In this document: positions 1 through 10,900 of the stretch, one piece after another
Position numbering within the stretch: the stretch's first letter is position 1
Layout of the letters: the number at the start of each line of letters is the position of its first letter
Assembly (NCBI GenBank): GCA_001598975.1
Contig: BBXU01001427.1
Coordinates: 1 to 17,988 of the forward strand
DNA length: 17,988 nt
Reading direction: 5' to 3'
DNA from: Parachlorella kessleri
Lineage: Eukaryota; Chlorophyta; Trebouxiophyceae; Chlorellales; Chlorellaceae
Program-made: the position numbers and the translations under genes
The notes under the pieces: model-generated
Database searches by the model: none
What the model was told of the DNA's origin: nothing
The model's input: only the letters and a program-made list of their open reading frames with translations

Positions 1-255
1 CGGAGGNGGGCGGCTTTTTCTTCAAAGTTGGAAACCTGGATACTTCGCAGCTGTGCGACAGCTGGGCTGCTGGGAGGACGTCAGCTGCGCTGCGATCACC
101 GCCTGCAACCCTCCTTTCGCCTCCCGGTGGCAAGCAGGCGGAGCGTGCCACCTCCCAATGCGCGTGTCCTGTCCTGCCCGAAAGATTCCAAACGAAGCCG
201 GACTGCAAGCTTCTATGCAACGCGCCCCTCCCCCCCCCCTTCTCATGCCGAGCAG
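1..255 (+). other. Probable intron preceding the first visible helicase exon
   Basis: No helicase-like peptide can be read in any frame here, although the helicase domain must continue upstream: motifs I-IV of a DEAD-box protein are missing from the window. The stretch ends in a C-rich pyrimidine tract (about 227-244) and a CAG acceptor at 253-255, so I read it as the 3' part of an intron. It carries an unresolved base at position 7 and a second, decoy copy of the acceptor at 133-148. Confidence 0.5.
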
Positions 256-266
256 GCGGAGCGTGC
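133..266 (+). repeat. Duplicated 16-nt splice-acceptor/exon-start sequence
   Basis: The identical 16-mer AGCAGGCGGAGCGTGC occurs at 133-148 and 251-266, 118 nt apart. The second copy spans the acceptor and first codons (AER) of the helicase exon at 256. The first copy gives an acceptor-like CAG/GCGGAG, but the following frame has no helicase similarity. Confidence 0.8.
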
Positions 267-1597
267 TGCTTCCCTGAAGCGCATGGCGCAAGAGGGGGGC
301 TGCGTCATGGTCTGCACGGATGCCGCCGCCCGGGGCCTGGATCTGCCGGGGATCTCCCATGTGGTCCAGGCAGACTTTGCGCTCTCTGCCATCGACTTTC
401 TCCACAGGGTGGGTGGGTGGGGCCGGCTGCTCTGTTTGTTGTTGCGCGCGGTTGCTTTGTTGGCCCTTTGCAGCAGAGGCGGTCCGCTGGGCGATGCTAG
501 CTGCTAGCCCACCAGCAGTGCGGTGTGGCACTGCTGTGGTATTCATTCCCCGTGTGTCGCTCACCGCCGGCGGCAGTGGTACAGTGGAACAGACTGAGTT
601 CCTCACATTCCTCTGTGACGTTGCCTGGCGGCCAGGTGCTCTTGGGCAGGGGTGTTCTAGCTGGTTGTAGCTGCTTGAATGAGTATGGGTGGCAGGTCGT
701 GCAAACAGGGAGTGAGAGATGACCTGGGCTGACAGGGCTGGATGCAGACGGTGCTGGTATGTCCTGAAGCAGGTGGGGCGCACGGCACGGGCTGGCAGGT
801 CGGGGCGCGTGACGTCCCTGTACGGCCCTGAGAGTGCGGACCTGGTGGAGGTCATCAGGGCAGCGCTGGAAGCAGGTGGGCGGCGATGCTAGGACTCCAG
901 CCTAGTCTAGCCTGACAGCGTACCGCCACCTGACCATGCTGCCGTGAGTGCCCCCAAGTGGGGCCAGCAGGAAGCCAGGATTTACTGTGCCTTCAAGCCA
1001 CAAGATCCAAGCTAGCAATCCAGAGGTGCTTCAGTAGCGGGGAGCCGCAGCCTGGGGTGGAGGGCCGGCGGCCAAGGTGGATGAGTGCTGTTGTCGTGAG
1101 CGAGGTCCACACTACTTTGGGGCAGCACCCTCAGCTGGCATTGCTGGCCGCAAGAGCATCATGGCTTGCTGCACAGCGTGCTTGTCCCCCCCTGGCAGCA
1201 GTGCCCAGCAGGGTGAAGCCTACCCCCTTGGACTCTTGTATGATTAGTAATCCTCCCCTCATGGTGACCCCCGGGCGCAGGCGAGCCGGTGGAGGGCGCC
1301 TTCAGCAGGAAGCGCTCCTTCCGCAAGAAGTTCAAGCGGTATGGGCAGTACGTGCCCCGCGGCCAGGTGGGACCGCAGCAGGCTCAGCATGCACCGCAGC
1401 AGCAGCGGCAGGGCCGGCAGTCACAGCAAGCCCAGCAGCAGCAGCAGCAGCGAGTCAGTGGAGAGGTGGAGCAAGCCCAGCAGCAGCAACAGCAGCCACG
1501 CAGGCCGGCCCGGCCGCAGCAGTGGTCAGGCAGTCGGGGAGGGGCGGCGAGGGGGGCGCAGCGGGGGGAGTGGGACGCCCCCAGGGCCCGCTGGTAG
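256..1597 (+). CDS. DEAD-box ATP-dependent RNA helicase, C-terminal part (5' partial)
   Basis: Three exons: 256-408, 773-875 and 1281-1597 (stop TAG), with introns of phase 0 and phase 1. The joined 189 residues are the end of the helicase C-terminal RecA-like domain of superfamily 2 RNA helicases, which unwind or remodel RNA using ATP. Motif V is visible as CTDAAARGLD near 320-350. Motif VI (HRVGRTARAGRSG) is split by the first intron, after HR at 408. A basic segment follows, containing EGAFSRKRSFRKKFKRYG (from about 1292), then a Gln-rich, Arg/Gly-containing tail. From memory, the FSRKRSFR element resembles the tail of the plant chloroplast helicase RH22, but I cannot confirm this subfamily. 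The DEAD motif and the N-terminus, including any transit peptide, lie outside the window. Frame and phase match at both junctions, which makes the splicing convincing. The gene is convergent with the PPR-SMR-cyclin gene. Confidence 0.85.
1426..1497 (+). repeat. CAG-rich 45-nt in-frame tandem duplication (poly-Gln)
   Basis: A segment starting GCAAGCCCAGCAGCAGCA occurs at 1426 and again at 1471, exactly 45 nt (15 codons) apart. Each copy contains a run of six CAG/CAA codons (1433-1450 and 1478-1495). In the helicase tail this gives two QAQQQQQQ blocks separated by RVSGEVE. The pattern is in frame, so it lengthens the disordered tail without breaking the protein. Confidence 0.8.
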
Positions 1598-2198
1598 GCA
1601 GGGGCCGCTGTCCCGCCTTGCTCGCTGTGCACGCATTGATGGTTTAGGGTTTGACGTGTAGGGTATCGGGGGATAGAGAGTGATGAGCAGACGGGGCTGG
1701 ACGCAATATTAGGTTCAGGGTGGGAGTAGTCGCTGAATAGTCCATGGGGCTATTAGGTATGTGTTGTGTGCACCTGTGGGGGGAATCATTTTGAGGCTGC
1801 TCTGGTCTTGCAGCTTGGCACTGCCCCCAGCACCCATGGCAACACTGCTGTGCTCCTCTGCGGCAGCTGCCTGGCTGGTGGGCCGCTGTTGCTTTCGGAG
1901 GGGTGCCTGGGTGACGGTGGTGGCAGGTGGTGTGGTTCTGGTAGGGATATGAGGCAGCGCAATGTGCGTGCTGCTGCCCGTTTGGTTGGCTGGCCTGCTG
2001 CACGGTGGATGGGGACAGACTTTGATGGTGCGCATGCATGGCATATTCTGTGGCCCTGCCAGAAGTCCTTAGCCGTCAGAGGATTGGCCACGTGTGGCTG
2101 TTGTGTCAGCAACTCTTGCGTTGCTTCTCCATTGCTAGCGACAGAAGTTGGTGGTGGCAGGGCAGTGCAACCTGATGAGAGGTAGGGGTAAGTTGGAC

Positions 2199-2228
2199 TG
2201 ACAGGGCTGGGTGCAGTTACGCTCTGAG
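2199..2228 (+). repeat. Dispersed motif copy (TGACAGGGCTGGGTGCAG..)
   Basis: The first 19 nt match 730-748 at all but one position (TGACAGGGCTGG, then A/G, then TGCAG), and the whole stretch resembles 13697-13725. It lies just after the helicase stop region. Confidence 0.4.
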
Positions 2229-2254
2229 AACTGTCCTCTGGGATTAAAGCGCAG

Positions 2255-2259
2255 TGTAA
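2255..2259 (+). promoter_or_regulatory. Possible TGTAA polyadenylation signal for the helicase gene
   Basis: TGTAA is the usual polyadenylation signal of chlorophyte nuclear genes. This copy lies about 660 nt after the helicase stop, on the same strand. A five-base motif is expected often by chance, so this is only a candidate. I found no TTACA (its minus-strand form) downstream of the convergent gene's stop. Confidence 0.25.
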
Positions 2260-3948
2260 GCATGGACTTTACAAGGTCAGAGCCACAGCCCCAAGCCAAA
2301 CACAAGGAAAAGGTTCGTTCGTTGCTGCTGGCGCTGCGTGCCAAGCAGTTGCACAACAGATGTGTACACACGGTGGCACCCGCACCCATCTGCAGAGCCC
2401 ATCGCAGTTGTGCTGAGCACCGCAAGAACAAAACGGTAGTGCGATTCAAGGGAGAAGACAGGGAGGTGAGAGCAACACGTGTCTACTACAAAGCACTCAT
2501 GGTCTGCTCGAAAGGCATTGCAGAATCAAGGCCCGCCCCCTGGCAGGGCAGGCCCACAGGACAGAGGAAGAAGAAGCTCTCACACATGGGACAAGGTACC
2601 CAGCTGGTACACAGAGGAAGCCCACCACAAGGGATAACTATGCATGCATGGCCGCTACTGGCAGAGGAAAACGTGGGTGAGCAAGGACGGACCAAGCCCA
2701 GGCCCAAGAACCGCTCATGCACCCGACAGGTTCGTTTGCGACCACATGCACGAGCCACCACCCTCAACGGTGGCTTGGCAGACACACAACCCCCCACTAC
2801 CATGGGGCCGAGAGCCCCTCGTCGAACAAACAGGCGGGCACGCTCTGGACCGAATCGAAAATGTATTGCTCAGGGGAGTGTGAACAACAAGTGAAACCGC
2901 GGCTCCGCCTGGGCTGAGGGAACTGGCCAGTAAGAGAGAAAGAACACTGGAAGAGAGGAGACAAGGGTTGCCCAGTGGCACAAACATACACACACTAGGC
3001 CGGTCAGCCCAACTCGTTGCAAAACTGCGGAGAAACGGTGGCGCAGTCCACTCAAAGGCAGCGGGCAGCCACAACAAACTGCCCTGCTAACCCCATTCCA
3101 CATCTCAAGTGCCCCAAAAGCCCCCCGAATAGATCGCTTATCAAGCCCCAAAGGCGCTACATAGAAGTCTCACGTGACCTCTGCTCAGTACACAAAGAAA
3201 TAGATAACTGGTTGTGTTCGAGATGGGCCCAGCACCGAGCGCTTACCAACAACTAATCAACGCAGCAGTAGTACGAGCGCGCTAAGGTATTCCCACCACA
3301 AGGGCTGCTGGCACACGGCACCCAGCCTGTGCTGCAGAGCCTCCCAAACATACTGACCAACAAGTAGTGCACCAGAATAGCAGGGGGCAGTCCTCACCAG
3401 ATCCTTCAGGCACACTCACACAGTGCCCTACAACGGCTCCCTCCATGCCCTGGAGGCCTAAAGAATTTCTGCGCACTAACATTCAACCAGCCCCTCACAT
3501 GCCAGGCCGGGGGGAAGGGTGGGGGAGCCGTGCGCGTCCCCCGCCCCGCACCCCCACGCCCAGCGCGGCACCAATGCCGGCCGCTCAACAACCGAATGAG
3601 TCTGATTGGATTCTTTGAGCGAGGCCGGACATACAGGCCAGGCCAACAAGGAATGCGTGCGCAGACCCAAGCATGCATAGGCCAGGTTTGGGTTCTCACC
3701 GCTATAGGTAAAGCTAGGCGACAGTACGGCCCAACCATGGCCACATCATACTCAAAGCTATCAAAGATTTGGCAAACTCAGGCGTGCGCCGCATCGGCAA
3801 CTTAACTTATAAAGAACTGCAATGGGACGCCGCGCCCAAAAGAGGGCCGGCACAGGACGCACAGAGCACACGCGCGAAGGACTCGCGCGTAGGATTAGTC
3901 CAAGGCGGAACGGCATACCGTAACTCGAAGGCTATACCGCTGCACGCA

Positions 3949-3987
3949 CACAAAAGAAGGTGTGGCATTTCCTGCACAAAAGAAGGT
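3949..3987. repeat. 13-nt direct repeat, 26-nt period
   Basis: CACAAAAGAAGGT occurs at 3949-3961 and 3975-3987. It lies in the gene-free gap, and no function is evident. Confidence 0.7.
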
Positions 3988-4957
3988 AATTTCAAGGGGA
4001 GGGGTAGGCGCAGGAAGGGGGGACTTTTGCCCCCGGCAGGTGCATAACTCACTATGCATCAGATAGCTCTCATCTCCACCTAGGGCTCCGACCAGCCCTC
4101 CAGGCTCTCCTCCCCTCCACGATATCCAGCCAGCCAGCTAACGGCCCACACGACATACGGGTGTGTAAAAAAGACACAACAGCCAATACTCCAGGGTAAG
4201 TTACGGGCCCCGGCGCCTGTTCAGGGGGTGAGGGGGGTGGCCCTGGCCCCCGGCGCACGGGGCAAAAACCGGACGGAAAACAACTGACATTTCGCAGGGG
4301 AGCAAAACAATCTCAAATCCAGCCTGCCAGCCTCCCGGCGCTGCGCGGCAAAGCCTAGCACAGCCGCTGGCACCGCGCGATAACATTTCTTCTCCATTGA
4401 GCCGAATTTGTTCCACCAAGGCGCGCACTCAGCAGACGCCACGCCAAGCTGCTTTCGTTTGACACACACAAACCCACACACCAAAAGCCAGCGGTGGGCA
4501 GGGGCGGGCCTTTGTCGGCCCGCGCCACAGCCCGCATTCTTGTAAGTAGCCCTCAAAGGAATACAATATATAAATTATCCCAGTCCATGTGGCCTGAGGC
4601 CTCTCGACACCACAGTGAGCCAAAAACGCTGTCGGGTTCTGCAAGTGCGCCACTCTGTGCCCACTGCAGGGTTGGCATATGGACGGCCGCTGACTAGCGC
4701 GCGCCCGGCCTCAGGGGTCTCGCTCCCCTTTTTTTGATACCCCATTTGTTCACTACGCAATGATTGGTGGTTGGGGGCGGCACAGGCGGGGGCCATCATT
4801 TGCCAAACAGGCTCCTCCCCTCCCGCCTGCGCCACCCACCAACCTGCCCCCAAGAAGCCCACTAGGCCCTGAGGCGCTCCCTTGTCCCTCCTGGTCCTCG
4901 CCCTCCTCCTCGTCCGCTGCAGGCACCTTGACCACCGCAGCCTCCCGTGATTGCCGC

Positions 4958-7900
4958 TCACAGCGCCAGACCCCTCGCCAGGGCTCCCTGCAGGAGCTCC
5001 TGGGACACGGCCGCCGCTGCGGCCAGCTCCCCGCCCTCCTCATCCGAGAAGCCGGTGAGCGTCAGGAGGGCCTGGGGCCAGAAGGGGGTGAGCCCTGCAG
5101 GCCGGCGAAATGAAGGAATGAGGGCACGAAAGGTCCTTGACAGCCAGTTTAGAGATGGTGTTGTCCTGATGCCTCCGAATGCCCGGGTTGCAACTCATCA
5201 GCCATCATCGTGGTGGGGGCCACCCAGCTACGAACCCTGCCTGGGCAACACAAACAGGCCTAGGCAGCCGCAAAGCACCTCACACCCAGCAGTACTGTAG
5301 GAGCCCAGGCAGCTACCCAGCCCCTCAGGCAGTAATACACCCAACCAGGCACAACACGCGCTGTTCTTAACACTCACCCTGCGCCTGGCGTGCAGCCAGC
5401 AGCGCGGCGGCTGCCAGCAGGCTGGGCCTCGCGCCCAGCAGGCGAGGGTCGCAGACGCCCTCTGTAATAAGGCCAAGCGCTGGGCCTGCCGTGGCGCGCA
5501 GCGCGCCCGGCGTGGCAAAGTCAGTGCCCAGGCGTTCCAGGTACAGCTTCAGCACCCTGCAGAGGAACAGGGCACAACTGCTCACCTTGCCATTACTCAA
5601 GTCAAAGACGCCACATGCACATGCTGCTGGAGGGCACGTCTAACTGCCGTTCCTGTGTCGACACTCAGTGAAGCAGCTCCCTTGCAAGGCAGGAGGGGCT
5701 GGGGGGATGCAACCCGGCAGACCTAAGAAGATGACATAAGGTTTACACACCGTGCCCTGCACTCAATTCAATAACTATAACCCAAATTAGCCTAACAAAG
5801 GAGCCCAAGGCCCGCATCGTGCTGGCCACTAGGCGAAGCTGTGCTACACAGCAAGCCCCAGCTTGCCCCTCGCCACCACCGTTGCCGCTACTTGCCTGAT
5901 GGAGGAGATGGCGGCGGTGTCGTTGGCCAGGAGCTGGCGCATGGTGGCCTCGGCCTGCGCCAGCGCCCCCGCCGGCAGGCCAGCCAGCTGCTCAAGGCGC
6001 TGGGGAGAGGGCAGGCGGTCGGGGTGCTCGCCTGCAGGCATGGAAGAGGGGAGGGATAGCACTGAGGAGGTGGGGATGGGCACTGTATGGACCTGATGAT
6101 AGTAGCTCTTCTCTGTGCCGGAGGTAAGGCAGGCGGACGGGACGCTTGCCTGCTGATGCCGCGGCAACAGCCAGCGTTTACAAAGGTACTGGCATGCCAT
6201 GGGGAGGCTAGCCAGCAGGTCACGAGTCACGCTCAGCAGCCCCCCCCCTACCTTGGCGGGCAGAGATGAGCAGGCAGGCCAGCAGCAGCAGCGCGGGCAT
6301 GATGGCGGTCGCCTGGTCGCCGCCCGAGGCCATCGCGCGGTCCAGCAGCAGCAGGGAGTCCACCACCACCTCGTCCTTGAGGCCCAGGGCCGCGGCAAAT
6401 GTGGCGGAGGTGGTGAACCACTCGCGCCGCTGCTCCAGGTAGGCGGACGGCAGCTCCTGCAGTGAGCGGGCACAGCGCAGGTAGGGTCGGGTGCGTCGGC
6501 CAGGGCGTGCACAGGGGAAGCCAAACCGGCGGCATCCGTGCTGCGCTGGGGTGTGGCCGCTGAGGGCATTAGCCTTGTAGCTACTTAGAATGGAAAGGCA
6601 AATAAGGCGGTGTTACAGCACCACCACCAGCCAAAATGATAACCCACCCTATGATGTTGCAAGGCCAGGCTTACCATCTTGTCAGTTTGGTGGCCGGCCT
6701 CGAACATGCGCACGGCTGCCATGGCCTCAGCGCAGCGCGCCTCCACCCCCAGGTCCTCCCCAAAGAAGGCATCCTGCAGGCAGACAAGGGCGGGCAGCAG
6801 CGGAGGCTCACACCAAATGCTACCCAGAAATGGTTGGCAGCCTTGCTTTGCAAGGTGTGCAGCATGGGGCAATGGATTTCCTTTCCCGGACCTGATCCCC
6901 GCCAGTGCAACCACTACCTGGCCAATCAAACCTTCTGCTTGCTAGGGTAGACCGCCAGTTGCCCACGATCTACCCAAAGGTTCAACGTAGCAAGCTACCA
7001 CACCAGCGTCCTGTCCCAAAGCCTGCACTACCACAGCCCCTAACCATGCGGCAGCACAGCCTGGCCAGCGCACCCACCTTGTTGAGCGCCCTGGGCGACT
7101 CGGTGCGCTGCAGGAAGCCCGCCAGCGCCGCGTCGGCAGCGGGCGTGTGCAGCCAGCAGGTGATGTCGCAGGCCAGGGCCTCGATGCGGCAGCCGGCGGC
7201 CACGTCGGTGAGGGTGAAGGGCGAGCCCCAGGCGCGCAGCAGGGACAGCAGCGCCGCCCTGATGGCGGGGAAGGTGTGCTCGCGGCTGGGCTTGCCCTTG
7301 TTCAGCACCAGGGAGACCTGCACGCGATATTGGAGGTGAGTAAGGTGAGTCAGAGGTGAGTAAGGATGCACACCATCAACCGATGCACCAGCAAGTCCTG
7401 CGCGGCGGTAGCTGCAATAGACAGCATGTCCGCACACAGCAAGCAGGCAAGGAAGTAACAGCGAATGGCACCAGGGCTTCACCCAAAGGGCCGTCCCCAA
7501 AACTACACCTGTACCTAAGCATGGTGTCAAGCCCACCCAACCATCCCAAAAAATCAGCACCCACACTAGCAACCCCAGCACGTGTGGAACACTCATTACA
7601 CGCCAAGCTCCTAGATAAAACTCCCTCACCGGCCGCTCTTGCACAGGTCTTCCAACCCAGCAACCCCGTGTGCACCTCAAGCAGGCAGGCATCACTCACC
7701 GAGTGGCGCAGCTCTTTGGCGGGCTCCCTGGGCAGCCGCTCGCGCAGCTCCGACACCCAGCGCAGCAGGCTCAGCACGGCTGAGCCCACCGTGAACGCAT
7801 GCATGCCAAACTCGATGACCGTGCCGGCGCCGGTGCCGGGCGCGGCCGCCGCGGCGGCGATGACCGCGGCCAGCCCCTCCTCGGACAGCGTGGATGGGCT

Positions 7901-10900
7901 GCCGGTGAGTATGGCGGAATTGGCGCGGCCGGGGGAGGGGCAGCAGCTGGTGGGGCCGGAGAGCAGGCCGGCGGTCAGGGGCGTACCGCTGCAGAGAGCG
8001 GGCAGGGGGCACAAGTTCGTCAGGGGTTGGAAGGGAGAAGCGTGGATGGGTCACGCAAACGGGTCGTAGCAAGTAAGCGTGCTGCTCATGCTAGCTGAGG
8101 GCGACAACACGACCAGACAGAGAGCCCCCTGCTTAAAACCAAAGCAGCTAGGTGCTGTGGCTCGGTGGCGCCAGTTGAGAAACGACCAATCCTGTCTACA
8201 ACAGCAGCAGCACAACACGTTGGAGCCTGCAGGGCAGCCGGCCGCCGCCTACCTTAGCGAGAGTGCGCCAGACAGGCCCGGCAGCAGCACCGCCGACGCG
8301 TCCGAGCCGCCGGGAGACAAGTCCAGGCAGCCGGCGTCGGGTGAGGGCGTGCTGCTGCGCCCCTCGCTGCCGCCGCCCACAGTAGCACCAGTGTGCTGCG
8401 GGGCGCTGCCAGCAGGCGAGGGCGAGCCGGCAGCGGGCGGGGTGCTGCTGGCAGAGGGGGAGGACGAAGCGGCGGCGGCGGCAGCGGCGACGGCCGCCGC
8501 TGCGGCTGCTGCGCCGTCCAGGGTGTGCACCGTCAGGCGGAAGTGTCCCTGGCGGCAGGCAGCGTGGAAAATCTGGATGGCCTTCGTCTGCACGAAGGGG
8601 ACAGGAGCGGGGCGTTAACTCAGCTGCCGGGGTAACACACACACACATATGCAAACATATATGTAACACATCACGAGCCAAACACAGGCTTGCATCACGG
8701 CAGCACAAAATGAAAGCCAAAAGCTCCGGCACCCGCATTCTTCACGGCCCGCCACCAACCCAATAAGGCACCTTCCAAGGCAGCGGCCCACCCTGGCTGC
8801 GACCCCAGCATCCATAACCTCAGGCATCTCGGACATCCCAATATACCCTTGCACTGCCCAAACCACCAGACCGACCGCACCTGCGCCCAGACCAACCCCG
8901 TCTTCCACAGAGCGCCCACAATGGTGTTGTACACCACGCTGTCAGGCCGGCAGTTGTGCGCCTTCATCTGCTCATAGGTGGTCAGCGCGCGGCGCCAGTG
9001 GCCAGCACGGTCGTAGGCCGCGATCAGGCCGCCAAAGGTAACAGAGTCGGGCTTGCAGCCCTTGGACTGCATCGCCTCAAACAGCTCCTGGGCCTTCTCC
9101 CACTGGGCACCTGCGGCCAGGTGGGAAACAAGGGGTGAAGGAGTGGCAATCCACCTAGTAGAGGTAGCTGTGGCACACACACCACCTAGGGGGACGGGGG
9201 GTTGCGGAGCCATCCTTGCAAATCCACCAAGAACAGCCGCAGAGCAACACCATAGCCCGCCCAAGGTGGCGGAGGCACGGCAGCCCAGCTCAATTGCACA
9301 CAAACAGTGCGCCAGGATGCAGCGAGCGAGCTAAGCCTGGCTGCAACGATCCATCAGCTCCCACCACCCTCACACGGCTGCAACAACTCGCTCACCCTGG
9401 GCACAAGCGGCGATGAGGGAGTTAAAGGTGACCACGTTGGGGCGGCAGCCCTCGGTGTGCATCTCGCGGAACAGGTCCAGCGCCAGCTCCCAGCGCCCCG
9501 CCTTCTCGCAGGCCGAGATCAGCGACGAGTAGGTGATCACGTTGCGCTCGCAGCCGCGGCGCACCATGTCCTGGCAGGGAAGGGAAAGCGGCAGGGGGTG
9601 AAACGTGGGAATGGCAGCATGCTCCATGGCCAGCACTGTAGCGTGCGCAACTGGGGTTGTAGTTGACAGCCAAAAATGAGCAGGTCAGGCATGCCCACAG
9701 AGGCTTGCTGTCCGCAGTCCCACCACGCAGGCCCCACAAGTACGTACAACCGCATCCCCAAACACCCCGGTCCTCCTCCAGCTACCCAGCCCCAGCCCCA
9801 ACCCCTCCTCACCTGGAAGATCTGCAGCGCACGGTCTAGCTGGCCGTTCTTGCCGTATGCCGAGATGAGCGCGGTGTAGGTGGTGGCAGTGGGCTGCGCG
9901 CCCGCCGCCAGCATGCGCTCGTAGATCTTCAGCGCCTCCTGCGCCTGGCCGCTCATGTTGCAGGCAATGATGATGGTGTTGAAGGTGCGCACCTCCGGCT
10001 CAATGCCCTGCAAGGCAGTGAAGTAAAAAAAAGGAGAGGTAAGGACAGCGGTAAGGAGAGGGTCTTACTAGGGCAGCTCACCCCAGGTGTGGTCTCTTCG
10101 GTGTCCTGCAATTGCCGTTCTCTTGAGTCACAATCCTACCAAGCCCCCAGCACAGCACACTGACAACCTACTACAACTCACAAAACCCAAACCCGACATC
10201 ATGTCAACCTGGGCAGGATCCACTCAGAGTTGTTGGGTGGATCAGCTGCAGTACCTGCTGCTCCAGGGTATCCAGCACGCTGACTGCCGCCTCCCAGTTA
10301 CCAGTCTTGCCATACACATCAACCAGCGTGTCTGCAAGATCAGCCAGATTCAAAAGGAAGGCTCGTAACACTGTGATAGCACAGCAACATAATTGTTTGC
10401 AGAAACTGTGCCCAAGGGGGCACAAGGCAGTATATGTGATGAGGTGCACGGCTGAATTGGCACCACTCCCCTTTTTAGCCTTGCAGACCCAGCAAAGAAC
10501 AATTTTTGTGGCTCCAAGTAGGCCTCACTCACAGCCCTCCCTGCCTGCCACTATGCCCTCTGCTGCAGTAACTCACTGAAGGTAACCAGGTTGGGTGTGC
10601 AGCCTTCGTTGAGCATCTGGCGGTACACATCCAGCGCCAGATCCAGCTCGTTGGCTGCAAACAAAGCCAACAAGATGGTGTTTCGAAGGACATGGGGCAC
10701 AGGCTATAGCGTTCAACCCCTTATGCCAACTTCAGGAGCAGCCAAAAAGGTGTTCACGCACACTTCGCCTAGGTACTCCACATTCCGCTTGACTGCAACT
10801 GCCCATGGATGCTCCCCACACAACACCTTACTGGTCCCGCTATCGGGACGGCTCAAACCGTACGATGTTCACATGTAGTGGCTGCCAGCCCCGGACGGGG

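Larger units (their letters stand above)
1598..4957. other. Intergenic / 3'UTR region between convergent genes
   Basis: About 3.4 kb lie between the helicase stop and the PPR-SMR-cyclin stop. I see no recognisable protein domain, tRNA or rRNA. The longest ATG-initiated reading frame on the plus strand is 2262-2894 (210 codons, strongly basic, no recognisable motif). It has no splice partners and I do not call it a gene. The region contains 3'UTR material of both flanking genes, short repeats, AT-rich patches (for example TATATAAATT near 4565) and a T7 run near 4731. An unrecognised non-coding RNA cannot be excluded. Confidence 0.6.

Noticed and set aside
22..855. 277-codon open frame on the minus strand
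   Set aside because: It is antisense to the two helicase exons and their intron, lacks domain similarity, and reflects GC-rich composition.
1766..2185. Plus-strand open frame after the helicase stop
   Set aside because: It has no motif, the composition resembles the adjacent introns, and several overlapping frames are equally open.
2262..2894. 210-codon plus-strand ORF in the intergenic gap
   Set aside because: Basic, low-information composition with no recognised motif, no splice partners and no supporting signal. Kept only as a finding.
4690..4740. T7 run after a GC-rich stretch as a possible Pol III transcript end
   Set aside because: No A/B box, cloverleaf or known small RNA sequence could be found upstream.
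5844..6569. 241-codon minus-strand open frame overlapping the cyclin exons
   Set aside because: The long frame is out of register with the cyclin exon at 6252-6456. Only the 5896-6031 portion is coding, as one exon of the spliced gene.
7799..8098. Gly/Arg-rich plus-strand frame antisense to the SMR exon
   Set aside because: A mirror of the Ala-rich coding strand, with no independent evidence.
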